Source of the DNA: a bacterium
GTDB taxonomy: Bacteria > 4484-113 > JAGGVC01
Direction of reading: 5' to 3'
Length of the DNA: 64,000 nucleotides
Assembly: GCA_039961635.1 (NCBI GenBank)
Contig: JABRWB010000041.1
Span: 73,449 to 137,448 of the forward strand
The position numbers were made by a program, and so were the translations under genes. Positions within the stretch are counted from its first letter, which is position 1. The number at the start of each line of letters is the position of its first letter. The notes beneath the pieces were generated by a model that was not told the DNA's origin, searched no databases, and saw only the letters and a list, made by a program, of their open reading frames with translations. Positions 51,101 through 59,316 of this stretch are shown here, one piece after another.

Positions 51101-53641
51101 TATCTGATAGGCTCGCTCAAACTGCGACGCCGCAACTTCCCGATCGCTTGGTGTGGCAGAGGCAGAAGCGATTTGCATCACTTTCACCGGGTCCGGAATA
51201 GCTTCCATTAATCGCGCCATTCCGGCAGGCTCAATTTCCACCCTGGGATCCATCAATTCCTTTAGTAAATCGTAATAAAATTTAGGGTACAACGAACCTT
51301 CAATCCCTTTCGAAAGTGCCTTGCTGTCGACAGCCGAAATTCCGATTGCCCCCGCGGTCGGATTGCCTTTTGAATCAAAAAGTTTGATATTGACCTTTGC
51401 AGTTTCACCTGGCTCATAGCTTTCTTTGTCCGCCGAAAGCTCCACCGCAAGTTTGCTGGAATCTGCGACGACAAAAATTCGCTTGGAATCGAACAGGGCG
51501 ACATCAGATTCCTCCGGACTCTGGGTTGGGGTGTAGGCCCGTATGTCTATTTCCCCGATCATCTGGGGGGTAATTTCGAAAGATGCCTGCGCGCGGTCCC
51601 CAATGGCCATAGTGCTTGTGGTCATAATGATTTGGCCGTCTCGCACCACGTCAACGTAAACCGGCGCTTCCGCGTATTGCTGGTTGTATTTCAGCTTAAC
51701 GGCTCCCATTACAAGCAGATTCGCGGTGTCTCCAGGCTTGTAAACCGCTTTGTCGGTGTGCAGCGAATATCCGAGGCGGGAATCGTAAAGCGTGCTGGCG
51801 AAGAAGATCCCGTGCCACTGCCCTTCTTGATCCTGGAATGAAAACTTACAAGTAAGCCCATTGCCGTCGGAGTAAATTGCGGCGGTGTCAGCGCCCGATA
51901 CCGTCCCGGAAAAAAGCCCCGGCGCAACGAGAAACACAGGACTATTAGGATTTGTCGGCGATTCAAGCCTGAAATTGGCAGGCGAAACCGGCTCGCCATC
52001 AACGGTCGTAAGCAATATGTACACGTAGTTGTCAACGCCGCGTTGCCAAATACCCCCTTCGGGAAAGATGTTGGCTATGTATTTGGATTTCGATACAAGC
52101 ACGGAAGCGTATTCCGATGCCGTCTGTCCTGCTCCGTCACTGACGGTTACATCGGCCTGGAGTTCAGCGCGTTGCTCTTCGGGATTTCTAAGAAAAAACT
52201 TTTCGGGCACTCTAAATGAAAATGCAAGCTCTCCGGATGAATCCAACTGCCCTGAAACGCTTCCTGCGCTCACTTTTTCGAAATCAAAGTAACTGAATTC
52301 GACAGTTGCCCTGCCCGTTTTTACAGGTTCTCCGAAATAATAAGAAGCCTTGATTATTCCTGTAAGGACATCACCGGGCTTTATCCAATCCTGGTCAGGC
52401 AAAAACTCGATCCTGATATCGGGAACGCGGTAATTGTCAACGGTTACCGCGGCAGACTGAGAAGCGCCGTTTGACATAACTTTCAGCGTATATTCGCCAA
52501 GCGCAACATTATCCGCAAGGACAAAATCGGCGGCCGCGATTCCCCATTTGGAAGTCTTTTTTTGAATTCTGTACAACTTCGTTCCGTCTGGAGCCAGAAT
52601 CTCGAAGATAACGGGAGCCTGTCCCGCAGCCTTTCCGGCTACCTTGTCAGAAACAAGCACCCGCATGTGAATCGTCTGGCCAGGCTTGTACCGCGGCTTG
52701 TCATGCGATAACACAAGGCCGTAGTTGCTTTGCACTTTTATTGGTGCCGAAACCAGGCTCCACTTGCCTTTGTGGTTGAGCATAACCCTTATTTCCGCAT
52801 CATCCCCCACTTTCGATGGAACGACAAAGCTGCCGTCAAAAGTGCCGCGCTCCCCGGTTTTCCCATAATAAAGTACATCGGTGCCTTTCTTGGATACAAG
52901 CTCGATTTTGATCGGAGCGTTTTCCACGAAGCCCATCATCCGCCATGATTCCTTCACCAGAGCTTCGTAGGGAGGCTCGTAAATAACACGCTCCCTAGGC
53001 GTAAGTCTCGATTCAATTTCATCCACTTTTTCCTTGTACGGCTCCTCGCCTGAACCAGCGTTCGAACCGGGCGTTTTGGAGATAGGTTTTTCCCCGTCGT
53101 CAACTTTGACCTGTGGAGACTGCGAACCGAGCTTGAGGTAGGTCTTGCGAAATCGTGCGAGCTCCTTGTCTGATTTATGTTGATTACGCTCACGCGCGAT
53201 CACTCTTAGCGAAGCCTGACTGCCCGCATAAATTTTCTCTCCTCCATAAACCTGTACAATCAGCGGCGAAGGTTTGGCAGCCAAACCGCCCCACCAAGAC
53301 AAACCCAACACGACAATTGCGGCATAAACTGCACCAGCCCAAGCCATTCTAAACCGCGCCGCGCGTTTGCCGGACGCCCGCTTTTTTCTCTCCAACTGTA
53401 TTCCTTCCTCCACCTCGCGCCTTAACGTACTCCATTCATCCGAAGTTGGGAATTCAGCGGGGCTGCGGGGTAGTTCGTCCAAAAAGGATTTGAGGTTCGA
53501 ATACTTGCGCTTTTCATCGGAGTCTCTGTTTAAGAGCTCCTTAACCTCTTTCGCTTCCGGTTCGGCCAATTCGCCGAAATAGTAAAGAACAAGCCTATGA
53601 TCGAATGAATCAATGTTCCTGGCAGGACGGCCGCTATTCAT
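48188..53641 (-). CDS. Anti-sigma-like/alpha-2-macroglobulin fusion membrane protein
   Basis: 1817 residues from ATG 53641, with GGAGG six bases upstream. Residues 1-95 are a cytoplasmic helical part with an anti-sigma-like layout (HRLVLYYFGELAEPEAKEVK), then a membrane segment at about 98-120. Macroglobulin-type beta domains follow (LVLSHDKPRYKPGQTIHMRV, SYEPGETAKVNIKLFD). A block of about six membrane segments lies near 885-1070. The C-terminal part has the alpha-2-macroglobulin core: TLVWIPELVVDDSGQADCTF and the alpha/alpha-barrel near 1330-1650. The thioester motif CGEQ is missing: the site reads PGQGGFIETSAAYYP. It overlaps the sigma factor gene by eight bases. Known bacterial relatives trap proteases in the envelope; the fusion to an anti-sigma module suggests signalling. 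Confidence 0.85.
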   Translation of the reverse strand: MNSGRPARNIDSFDHRLVLYYFGELAEPEAKEVKELLNRDSDEKRKYSNLKSFLDELPRSPAEFPTSDEWSTLRREVEEGIQLERKKRASGKRAARFRMAWAGAVYAAIVVLGLSWWGGLAAKPSPLIVQVYGGEKIYAGSQASLRVIARERNQHKSDKELARFRKTYLKLGSQSPQVKVDDGEKPISKTPGSNAGSGEEPYKEKVDEIESRLTPRERVIYEPPYEALVKESWRMMGFVENAPIKIELVSKKGTDVLYYGKTGERGTFDGSFVVPSKVGDDAEIRVMLNHKGKWSLVSAPIKVQSNYGLVLSHDKPRYKPGQTIHMRVLVSDKVAGKAAGQAPVIFEILAPDGTKLYRIQKKTSKWGIAAADFVLADNVALGEYTLKVMSNGASQSAAVTVDNYRVPDIRIEFLPDQDWIKPGDVLTGIIKASYYFGEPVKTGRATVEFSYFDFEKVSAGSVSGQLDSSGELAFSFRVPEKFFLRNPEEQRAELQADVTVSDGAGQTASEYASVLVSKSKYIANIFPEGGIWQRGVDNYVYILLTTVDGEPVSPANFRLESPTNPNSPVFLVAPGLFSGTVSGADTAAIYSDGNGLTCKFSFQDQEGQWHGIFFASTLYDSRLGYSLHTDKAVYKPGDTANLLVMGAVKLKYNQQYAEAPVYVDVVRDGQIIMTTSTMAIGDRAQASFEITPQMIGEIDIRAYTPTQSPEESDVALFDSKRIFVVADSSKLAVELSADKESYEPGETAKVNIKLFDSKGNPTAGAIGISAVDSKALSKGIEGSLYPKFYYDLLKELMDPRVEIEPAGMARLMEAIPDPVKVMQIASASATPSDREVAASQFERAYQILGRSLASRAAPEERSWYQLSRSSSEIESKQINLLKERTRRSMQIGFPAILLVLSLAVIVITVAQYGSFSAAVVSPKAWKQYRLLAWLSVAPWMVSMLPPFAYVGWMAVCAISAAGLAFSVISAKLIGERIDLFRVKAMLLAAAYPVSAAWFVLVGIGEISIPVQGLILALLYANPFVLSAAFLCNNIENPVTASRLQPLRVTTTILAAGIAGLVVFSFGVPGLPEGAKSFSTESVATGGDLGGTPREALFEKAATSASASLQHKSEPARIRKHFPETLVWIPELVVDDSGQADCTFEMADSLTTWEFSAIASDAGGNIATSKIMLPVKTGFFIDALIPAEMTLGDEITVPIAVYNFTGANQSASVSLQPADWFSLSGSPSAAITAPNGSAVYVEFRIKALRVGDFALSATANSGGGRTDAIEYPVRVVPGGKEVVKITNGIFTDKESNFTVQVPEGAIAGSVNAVLKLYQDAGSHISESFESAQQPGQGGFIETSAAYYPSVLVLSYLKNAGRISPEVESRARENLSIGYQSILAFETSGGGFSFYGEDQADLTVTSFGLLDLLEIEKVGFVDANLVKRTQRWLRSQAEPGSGLFRLPGGRYDAMHSVPGMELAVNSYVLWALAASGVERGEMLNAVNQLKADAKKTDNPYALAVAINALSALGGNKDEIDFLCGRLKGMAKLDERKKLYWETPGPTLTFATGKTANVECTSLAVLALLSGNTGSGDAASAIEWLATQKGQDGTWGSARATALALKALVAGEDFLSYKGDGTAILKSGVTEIAEAIFSKESNGVAKFIDLSQALNGKGATTFSLAGFNFGRLFYQLDVRYNLPWNEVRESPVAKPFEFSVSYDRTELAVKDTLRVEAEAKYLAAGSSGAIVMQVGIAPGFKPLASDLDALVNSGIIARWEETGRFLRLYHFGLLRGDRVVVRFRMRALYPLSAEVPQSNVYEIANPESAAAAPPLRISVT

Positions 53642-54242
53642 CGCTTCCCTCCGTAAAAGCAAATTTTCCGGGATATTCAAGACCTGCCAGAGCCCGATGC
53701 AAGTGGGACACCGCTTTGAACAGGTGCGCCTTTACAGTTCCTTCTGCCAATCCAAGCACCTTGGAAATCTCCGAGAGCTTTAGGCCGTTTTGAAGCCGAA
53801 GCACGAAGACCTTGCGCTGCTGAGATGGAAGGTTTTTTACCTCCTCGGCAAATCTTTTTTCCGCGATATCCTTTGAATAAGTCTCTTCCGGATTCAGGCC
53901 TTTGCTGGCGATCGGAATCTCGTATGGGGAATCAAGGAAAACATCCCGGGTTTCGAGCGGTTTCGTCATAAGCCGGCGCCCCTCCTTGCGGACGTGGCTT
54001 CGGAGCTTATTGGTCGCGATCGTATAAAGCCAGGTGCTGAACTTCGCCCGCGGCTGCCAGCGATCAAGCGCCGAGTATGCGGCAATGAAGGTTTCCTGCA
54101 ATAAGTCGAGAGATGCTTCTTTGTCGGCCGTTGTTCTGTAAAGATACGCGTAGATTTGAGAGCGGTACCGCTCGAACAAGTCATCGAAACAGCTTTCGTC
54201 GCCATCTTGAAACATTTCGACGAGCTTCTCATCTGAATGCAC
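53634..54242 (-). CDS. ECF-family RNA polymerase sigma factor
   Basis: 202 residues. Region 2 is visible as LFERYRSQIYAYLYRTTADK, DLLQETFIAAYSAL and FSTWLYTIATNKLRSHVRK; region 4 as LPSQQRKVFVLRLQNGLKLS followed by EISKVLGLAEGTVKAHLFKA, a clear helix-turn-helix. Regions 1.1 and 3 are absent, as in ECF factors. Start is GTG 54242, behind GAGGTAAGG. Its stop overlaps the next gene by eight bases, so it is coupled to the anti-sigma-like protein that should control it. Confidence 0.95.
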   Translation of the reverse strand: MHSDEKLVEMFQDGDESCFDDLFERYRSQIYAYLYRTTADKEASLDLLQETFIAAYSALDRWQPRAKFSTWLYTIATNKLRSHVRKEGRRLMTKPLETRDVFLDSPYEIPIASKGLNPEETYSKDIAEKRFAEEVKNLPSQQRKVFVLRLQNGLKLSEISKVLGLAEGTVKAHLFKAVSHLHRALAGLEYPGKFAFTEGSDE

Positions 54243-54351
54243 GCCTTACCTCGAAATCACCCGCCGGACCAAACCGCCGGGACGGTTATTTAAACAACCT
54301 GGGAACGCCATAGTTTACCGCGCACCTCCAAATAGCCAAACACCGCCCCTA

Positions 54352-54380
54352 TTGCATACTTCCGTCTTGTGATATATTAA
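54352..54380 (+). promoter_or_regulatory. Candidate promoter of the small membrane protein gene
   Basis: TTGCAT at 54352-54357, then TATATT at 54373-54378 (15-base spacer) or TATTAA at 54375-54380 (17-base spacer), about 25 bases before ATG 54404. Confidence 0.4.
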
Positions 54381-54403
54381 TTTCCGCCACAAGGAGGCTC
54401 CAA

Positions 54404-54640
54404 ATGATCGGTTTCATCGAGCTGGTGATAATGGTATTTGCCTTGGCGATTTCGTTCGCCGTTTACCTGATTCACAAGTCGGTTCGAGAGAAAGAAACGG
54501 GGCTCTTGCTCCTAGCATTGGTCCTGTTTGTCGCCTGCACATTCCTGACAACCAAAGTGATTCTGGATACGGCAAACGAAGCTTCGGCCGCTCCGCCGGA
54601 AACATTCATCGAAAGCGTCAAGGAAACGTTAACCGAGTAA
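54404..54640 (+). CDS. Small two-segment membrane protein of unknown function
   Basis: 78 residues that I do not recognise. Two hydrophobic stretches are visible, about residues 2-22 (FIELVIMVFALAISFAVYLI) and 33-52 (LLLLALVLFVACTFLTTKVI), with a basic loop between and an acidic C terminus (ESVKETLTE). AAGGAGG lies seven bases before ATG, a strong ribosome-binding site. It is divergent from the sigma factor gene with 161 bases between, so it could be under the control of that sigma factor or independent of it. Confidence 0.72.
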   Translation: MIGFIELVIMVFALAISFAVYLIHKSVREKETGLLLLALVLFVACTFLTTKVILDTANEASAAPPETFIESVKETLTE

Positions 54641-54738
54641 AGCCATTTCCCAATCGGAAATCGGTCGGTTTTCGACGCCAGCGCCCGTAGGCGTTCATAC
54701 TACTGCAAATCGCAGGTGGCGCGCCCAGCAGGCGGTGC

Positions 54739-56481
54739 CTATCTTGGCGTTACTTCGACGCTTTCCTCGCCTTCGCCGCCGCGTAGGCCGACGGCCTGCT
54801 CCCATGTGATCACAATGTTCCGTCCAACGCGCTTCGCTTCATAAAGCGCCTCGTCGGCGTTGCGAATAAGCTGAATTTGAATTTGTGTCAAGTCCGTGTG
54901 ATCGTCATCGGATTTGCCTGCAAGCTCCTGAATGTTCTCATTGTCAAATCCGGAAAGCCCGATGCTTATGGTCAGATTGATCGCCTGAGTGTGCTCATCG
55001 TCTATGTAAAACTTTTCCCTGGCGACTCTGTGTCTAAGGTTTTCCGCCATGTCCCTTGCAGCGGCTATGGGGCTTCCCTTCAGGATAATGGCAAACTCCT
55101 CCCCTCCATACCTTGCCACCACGTCATCCTTGCGGAAGTAACTCCGAAATAGGTCGGACAACCCGCGCAAAACCCTGTTGCCGGCCTGATGGCCGTATGT
55201 ATCGTTTATCTTCTTGAAATAATCGATGTCGATCATCATGAACGACAACTTGCCCGTTTCCGGCCTATTTTGCTCAAGCGCTTCCCTGAATTTGTTCTGT
55301 AGCGCACGGTAATTTGTAAGCCCGGTCAAATTGTCGGTGACGCTCTCTTCTTTGACAATGCGGTAGTGCTTGGAATTGGTGATGGCGACGCTAATCAGGT
55401 ATGCGATGGACTCCAGAAACTTCTGGTCCTTTCGCGTAAAGTTGTCCGTCGTCGCGCTGTCAAGACTAATAACGCCAATGGCCGCGCCTCTGTAAACCAG
55501 CGGCACGCACAACAAGCTGGCTGGAATGGTCTTGGACGAAGAAAACTCCACAAATCTGTGATCGCGGCTTACATCCCCCACGCAAACCGGAGTCCGGTTT
55601 TGGAACACCCAACCGGCAATACCCTTGCCGGGTTCGATTTTGAATGAACCTTCCTCATCGTAAAACACGCCGTTTGCGATACGAAGCCGCAGTACTTTGG
55701 CATCCTCGTCGTACAGGAATAAGCTGAAGTTCTTGAATATGAAGCTGTTTTTAAGAGCAAGAATCGTATTGGTAAAAAGCGCTTCCCACTCCAGGCTGGA
55801 CGAGATAATTTCGTTTATCTGAAGTAGAGTGGTTATTTCCTTGTTGCGCTGCTTGAGTTCTTCATTGGCGATTTCGGTGGACAGAGTCGTGTCCAGAAGC
55901 TCGACGGTGATCCGATCCAGTGTGTCGATCATGCTTTCATGCTGTTGAATTACTTTCCACCCGAAATAGCCGGCGCAAATAAGCACCCAAAGTGCGGCGA
56001 TAAGCTGGCTCGTTAACGCTATATTTCCTGTTTCAAATTTAAAGAACGGCCATCCGGTCGTGGCGATAATCGCCAGTGTTATCACTCCGGCGTACATTCC
56101 CAGTCTGGCCCAGATTCTAAGCGCAAGGCCCTGGTAAAACATCAGGGCTATATAAGCCCCCAAAAAAACGAGGTGAAACGTCGGAAAAGTAAGGTTGAGG
56201 TAAAAAACGTATAAAAGGTCGAAACCGAAGACGGCCGCACTTAGCTTGGGAGCGTACCTCTCGTCGAAAATGATCGCGGCCCAGAACACGACCGTAATCA
56301 CCAGATAAGTAATGGTCAATGGACTGAAAAGATTCGCCAGTAAGGAACTGCGAAAAAAAGGCGCCTCAAGCTCACTCGACGAGGAGATGAGGAAGGAAAA
56401 CAATCCCCATCCCCCAAGAATCGTTAGTAGCTTGATGAGCGCAAAATGATCGCGCAGGTTCCTGATGGTATCCGACCTCAT
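54739..56481 (-). CDS. Membrane-bound diguanylate cyclase with GAF domain
   Basis: 580 residues. About six N-terminal membrane segments (residues 15-175), a short coiled-coil linker, a GAF domain (about 220-375) and a GGDEF domain at the C terminus. The active site reads RYGGEEFAIIL, and a product-inhibition RxxD site lies five residues ahead (RKDDVVARYGGEEF). It makes c-di-GMP from GTP, probably in response to a small-molecule ligand sensed by GAF or the membrane part. ATG 56481 lies seven bases behind a TATAAT hexamer. Confidence 0.94.
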   Translation of the reverse strand: MRSDTIRNLRDHFALIKLLTILGGWGLFSFLISSSSELEAPFFRSSLLANLFSPLTITYLVITVVFWAAIIFDERYAPKLSAAVFGFDLLYVFYLNLTFPTFHLVFLGAYIALMFYQGLALRIWARLGMYAGVITLAIIATTGWPFFKFETGNIALTSQLIAALWVLICAGYFGWKVIQQHESMIDTLDRITVELLDTTLSTEIANEELKQRNKEITTLLQINEIISSSLEWEALFTNTILALKNSFIFKNFSLFLYDEDAKVLRLRIANGVFYDEEGSFKIEPGKGIAGWVFQNRTPVCVGDVSRDHRFVEFSSSKTIPASLLCVPLVYRGAAIGVISLDSATTDNFTRKDQKFLESIAYLISVAITNSKHYRIVKEESVTDNLTGLTNYRALQNKFREALEQNRPETGKLSFMMIDIDYFKKINDTYGHQAGNRVLRGLSDLFRSYFRKDDVVARYGGEEFAIILKGSPIAAARDMAENLRHRVAREKFYIDDEHTQAINLTISIGLSGFDNENIQELAGKSDDDHTDLTQIQIQLIRNADEALYEAKRVGRNIVITWEQAVGLRGGEGEESVEVTPR

Positions 56482-56488
56482 CCTTATG

Positions 56489-56494
56489 ATTATA
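56489..56494 (-). promoter_or_regulatory. -10 hexamer of a probably leaderless transcript
   Basis: Perfect TATAAT on the minus strand, ending seven bases before ATG 56481; AAGG directly abuts the ATG and is too close to act as a ribosome-binding site. Confidence 0.4.
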
Positions 56495-56602
56495 CCGTCG
56501 CTACCGGAAATTCAGAGAAACCGCGGGCAATTTGGAAAAATATCCGGGCCGTTATCCTTCCTTTTCCTGCGCAGCCGATTTGCGACTTGGCTCAAAAGAA
56601 GT

Positions 56603-56631
56603 TTGACAGCTTTCCCCGCTTGTGAAAGAAT
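56603..56631 (+). promoter_or_regulatory. Promoter of glgP
   Basis: TTGACA (56603-56608), exactly 17 bases, AAGAAT (56626-56631). About 40 bases of leader before ATG 56680. Confidence 0.6.
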
Positions 56632-56679
56632 CTACCCGGCGTGGCTTTCCGCACGCCACTTCCATCCCCGGAGGGGTGA

Positions 56680-59184
56680 ATGAAAAACAGCGAGTTGTTC
56701 AAGTCCTGGGGAACCTTCCACAAGGGCATGGACGCAAGCGGAATTGAAAAGTCCTTCGCCAGCCATCTGGAATATTCGCTTTCGAAGGACCAATACACCG
56801 CCACCGTCCGCGACCTATATCACGCGCTTGCGCTCACCTGCCGCGATAGGCTCATAGAGCGGTGGATACGAACCCAGCAGACACACTATAAAGCCGATGT
56901 CAAGCGGATTTACTATCTTTCCGCCGAATACTTGATTGGAAGGCTTCTCGTCAACAACCTGATCAATTTGGGAATGTACGAGGAAACCGTCCAAGCGATG
57001 AAGGAATTGTCCATAGACATCGACCGCCTGGTAGAGGAAGAGCCCGACGCCGGCCTCGGCAACGGCGGCCTCGGTCGGCTGGCAGCCTGCTTTATGGACT
57101 CGCTCGCCACTCTTGAACTTCCTGCCATCGGCTACGGCATTCGATATGAGTTTGGAATCTTTGAGCAGTTTATCCGGGGACTTGCCCAAGTGGAGGCGCC
57201 CGATTCCTGGCTCAAGTTCGGCAATCCCTGGGAGATTGCCCGCCCGGAGCGCCACTACGTAGTCCGATTCTACGGCTACACTAAGCAGACCGTCCTGCCC
57301 GACGGCCGGCTCACGACAGAGTGGCTCGACACCGACGACGTAATCGGCATAGCCTACGATACGCCGGTTGACGGCTACGACAACAACACCGTGAACACGT
57401 TGCGACTCTGGAGCGCCCGCGCATCGAAGGAATTCGACCTGCAATACTTCCAGCACGGCGACTACCTGAAAGCCGTTGAAGAGAAGAACTACTCCGAAAA
57501 CATCTCCAAGGTGCTTTATCCCAACGACAACATTTTCGAAGGCCGTGAGCTGCGCCTCAAGCAACAATATTTCTTCACATCCTGCTCGATTCAGGACATT
57601 ATTCGTCGCTATCTTGTGAACCACACAGACTTTAGCGAGTTTCCGGACAAGGTTGCCATACAGCTTAACGACACCCATCCCTCTCTGGCCATACCGGAGC
57701 TAATGCGCATTTTCCTAGATGACTACGGCATGCGCTGGGAGGACTCATGGGATATAACAACCCAGGTTTTCGCCTACACTAACCACACGCTCTTGTCCGA
57801 GGCACTTGAACGCTGGCCCGTTTCGATGTTTGAGACTATCCTCCCGCGCCACCTTCAGATAATTTACGAAATCAACCGCAGATTTATGCGTGACGTCTCC
57901 CTTGTCCATCCCGGCGACTACGACTTGCAACGCCGCACCTCGCTCATCGAAGAAGCACCCGAAAAGAAGGTGCGGATGGCGCATTTGGCCATCGTCGGCA
58001 GCCATTCCGTCAATGGGGTCTCAAAGCTTCACACCGACCTGCTCACAAACAAGGAGCTTGCCGACTTCAACCTGCTTTTCCCCGGCCGGTTCAACAACAA
58101 GACGAACGGCGTCACTCCCCGTCGCTGGCTGCTTGCGGCAAATCCTGAGCTTTCCTCCATAATCTCCCGGCGCATAGGTACGGGGTGGATTAAGAACTTC
58201 AACGAGATTGGCAAGCTGGAATCGTTCGCCGACGATTCTGATTTCGCTGCGGAATTCGTGAGCGCCAAACATGTCGCCAAAATGCGCCTAGCCAGCGTCG
58301 CGCACGATTTAACCGGCTTTGCAGTTGACCCCGACTCCATCTTTGATGTCCAGGTCAAGCGCATCCACGAGTACAAGCGGCAACTTCTCAATATCCTCCA
58401 CGTGGTATCACTTTGGCTGAGGATGAAGGACTCGCCGGCCCGCGGCTGGCAGCCACGGACGTTTATCTTCGGCGGAAAGGCAGCGCCCGCCTACATAATG
58501 GCCAAGCTCATCATCCGGCTCATCTGCCATGTCGGAGAAATGCTCAACCGCGACCCGGCCACATCCCGGTTCCTCAAGGTCATCTTCCTCCCCAATTACC
58601 GAGTCTCGCTGGCCGAAAAGATATTCCCAGCCTCAGACGTCTCGGAGCAGATTTCGACCGCCGGATACGAAGCCAGCGGCACCGGCAACATGAAATTCGC
58701 GCTAAACGGGGCCGTTACTCTCGGTACGCTCGACGGGGCCAACATTGAAATCAAGGAAGAAGTCGGCGACGAAAACATTTTCATTTTCGGGATGACCGCC
58801 GCGCAGGTGGAAGAGCTTCGCAGCCACTACGATCCCTGGCACACGTATACCGAAAACGAGCTGCTGCGCCGCACGCTGGATCTAATACGTTCCGGCTTCT
58901 TCAATCCGGAAGAGCCTGAATTGTTCCATCCGCTCGTGGACTCTCTCCTGACTCAGGATTCGTATTTCGTCCTTGCCGATTTCCAGAGTTACTTGGAGGC
59001 ACATGAGCAAGTCGAGGCCGCGTACGCCGACCACAAACGCTGGAACAAAATGGCGATACTCAACGTTGCCCGAAGCGGAAAGTTTTCGAGCGACCGGACG
59101 ATCCTTGAATACAACAGGGATATTTGGAAGGCCGCCCCTTGCGAAATTTGCCGGGAAGACATCGCGTTGGAAGCAGGATGTTGA
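56680..59184 (+). CDS. glgP: Glycogen/maltodextrin phosphorylase
   Basis: 834 residues, close to the usual ~800-840 of the classical family. Seen: LGNGGLGRLAACFMDSLATL, GIFEQFIRGLAQVEAP-like loops, QLNDTHPSLAIPELMRIF, VKRIHEYKRQLLN and the pyridoxal phosphate lysine 672 in ASGTGNMKFALNGAVTLG. It releases glucose-1-phosphate from glycogen-type glucans. GGAGGGG lies before the ATG. Synthesis genes are not in the window. A weak hairpin follows at 59193-59216. Confidence 0.97.
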   Translation: MKNSELFKSWGTFHKGMDASGIEKSFASHLEYSLSKDQYTATVRDLYHALALTCRDRLIERWIRTQQTHYKADVKRIYYLSAEYLIGRLLVNNLINLGMYEETVQAMKELSIDIDRLVEEEPDAGLGNGGLGRLAACFMDSLATLELPAIGYGIRYEFGIFEQFIRGLAQVEAPDSWLKFGNPWEIARPERHYVVRFYGYTKQTVLPDGRLTTEWLDTDDVIGIAYDTPVDGYDNNTVNTLRLWSARASKEFDLQYFQHGDYLKAVEEKNYSENISKVLYPNDNIFEGRELRLKQQYFFTSCSIQDIIRRYLVNHTDFSEFPDKVAIQLNDTHPSLAIPELMRIFLDDYGMRWEDSWDITTQVFAYTNHTLLSEALERWPVSMFETILPRHLQIIYEINRRFMRDVSLVHPGDYDLQRRTSLIEEAPEKKVRMAHLAIVGSHSVNGVSKLHTDLLTNKELADFNLLFPGRFNNKTNGVTPRRWLLAANPELSSIISRRIGTGWIKNFNEIGKLESFADDSDFAAEFVSAKHVAKMRLASVAHDLTGFAVDPDSIFDVQVKRIHEYKRQLLNILHVVSLWLRMKDSPARGWQPRTFIFGGKAAPAYIMAKLIIRLICHVGEMLNRDPATSRFLKVIFLPNYRVSLAEKIFPASDVSEQISTAGYEASGTGNMKFALNGAVTLGTLDGANIEIKEEVGDENIFIFGMTAAQVEELRSHYDPWHTYTENELLRRTLDLIRSGFFNPEEPELFHPLVDSLLTQDSYFVLADFQSYLEAHEQVEAAYADHKRWNKMAILNVARSGKFSSDRTILEYNRDIWKAAPCEICREDIALEAGC

Positions 59185-59192
59185 GACGGCAC

Positions 59193-59216
59193 GGCCATCT
59201 TTTTAATAAAATGGCC
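59193..59216 (+). terminator. Weak hairpin after glgP
   Basis: GGCCAT/ATGGCC arms with an inner T-run pairing to an A-run and a small bulge. No T-run follows the stem, so it is at best a weak terminator. Confidence 0.25.
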
Positions 59217-59257
59217 TCGGTAATGCGGAAACTGGCCATGGTTTGCAGCAAAACCTA

Positions 59258-59286
59258 TTGACTATTGGCCGGCAAAGATATATTAT
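59258..59286 (+). promoter_or_regulatory. Promoter of the unknown gene at 59317
   Basis: TTGACT (59258-59263), 17 bases, TATTAT (59281-59286): near-consensus housekeeping promoter. Confidence 0.6.
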
Positions 59287-59316
59287 CTCGAGTTTGGTCT
59301 CCGTTTGGAGGTTTTC

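Noticed and set aside
54302-54323. GGAAC as an ECF-type -35 element for autoregulation
   Set aside because: It is on the strand opposite to the sigma gene and no CGTC-like -10 lies at the right distance.
56815-57678. A 287-codon open frame opposite glgP
   Set aside because: It lies wholly inside a clear phosphorylase gene and has no signature.
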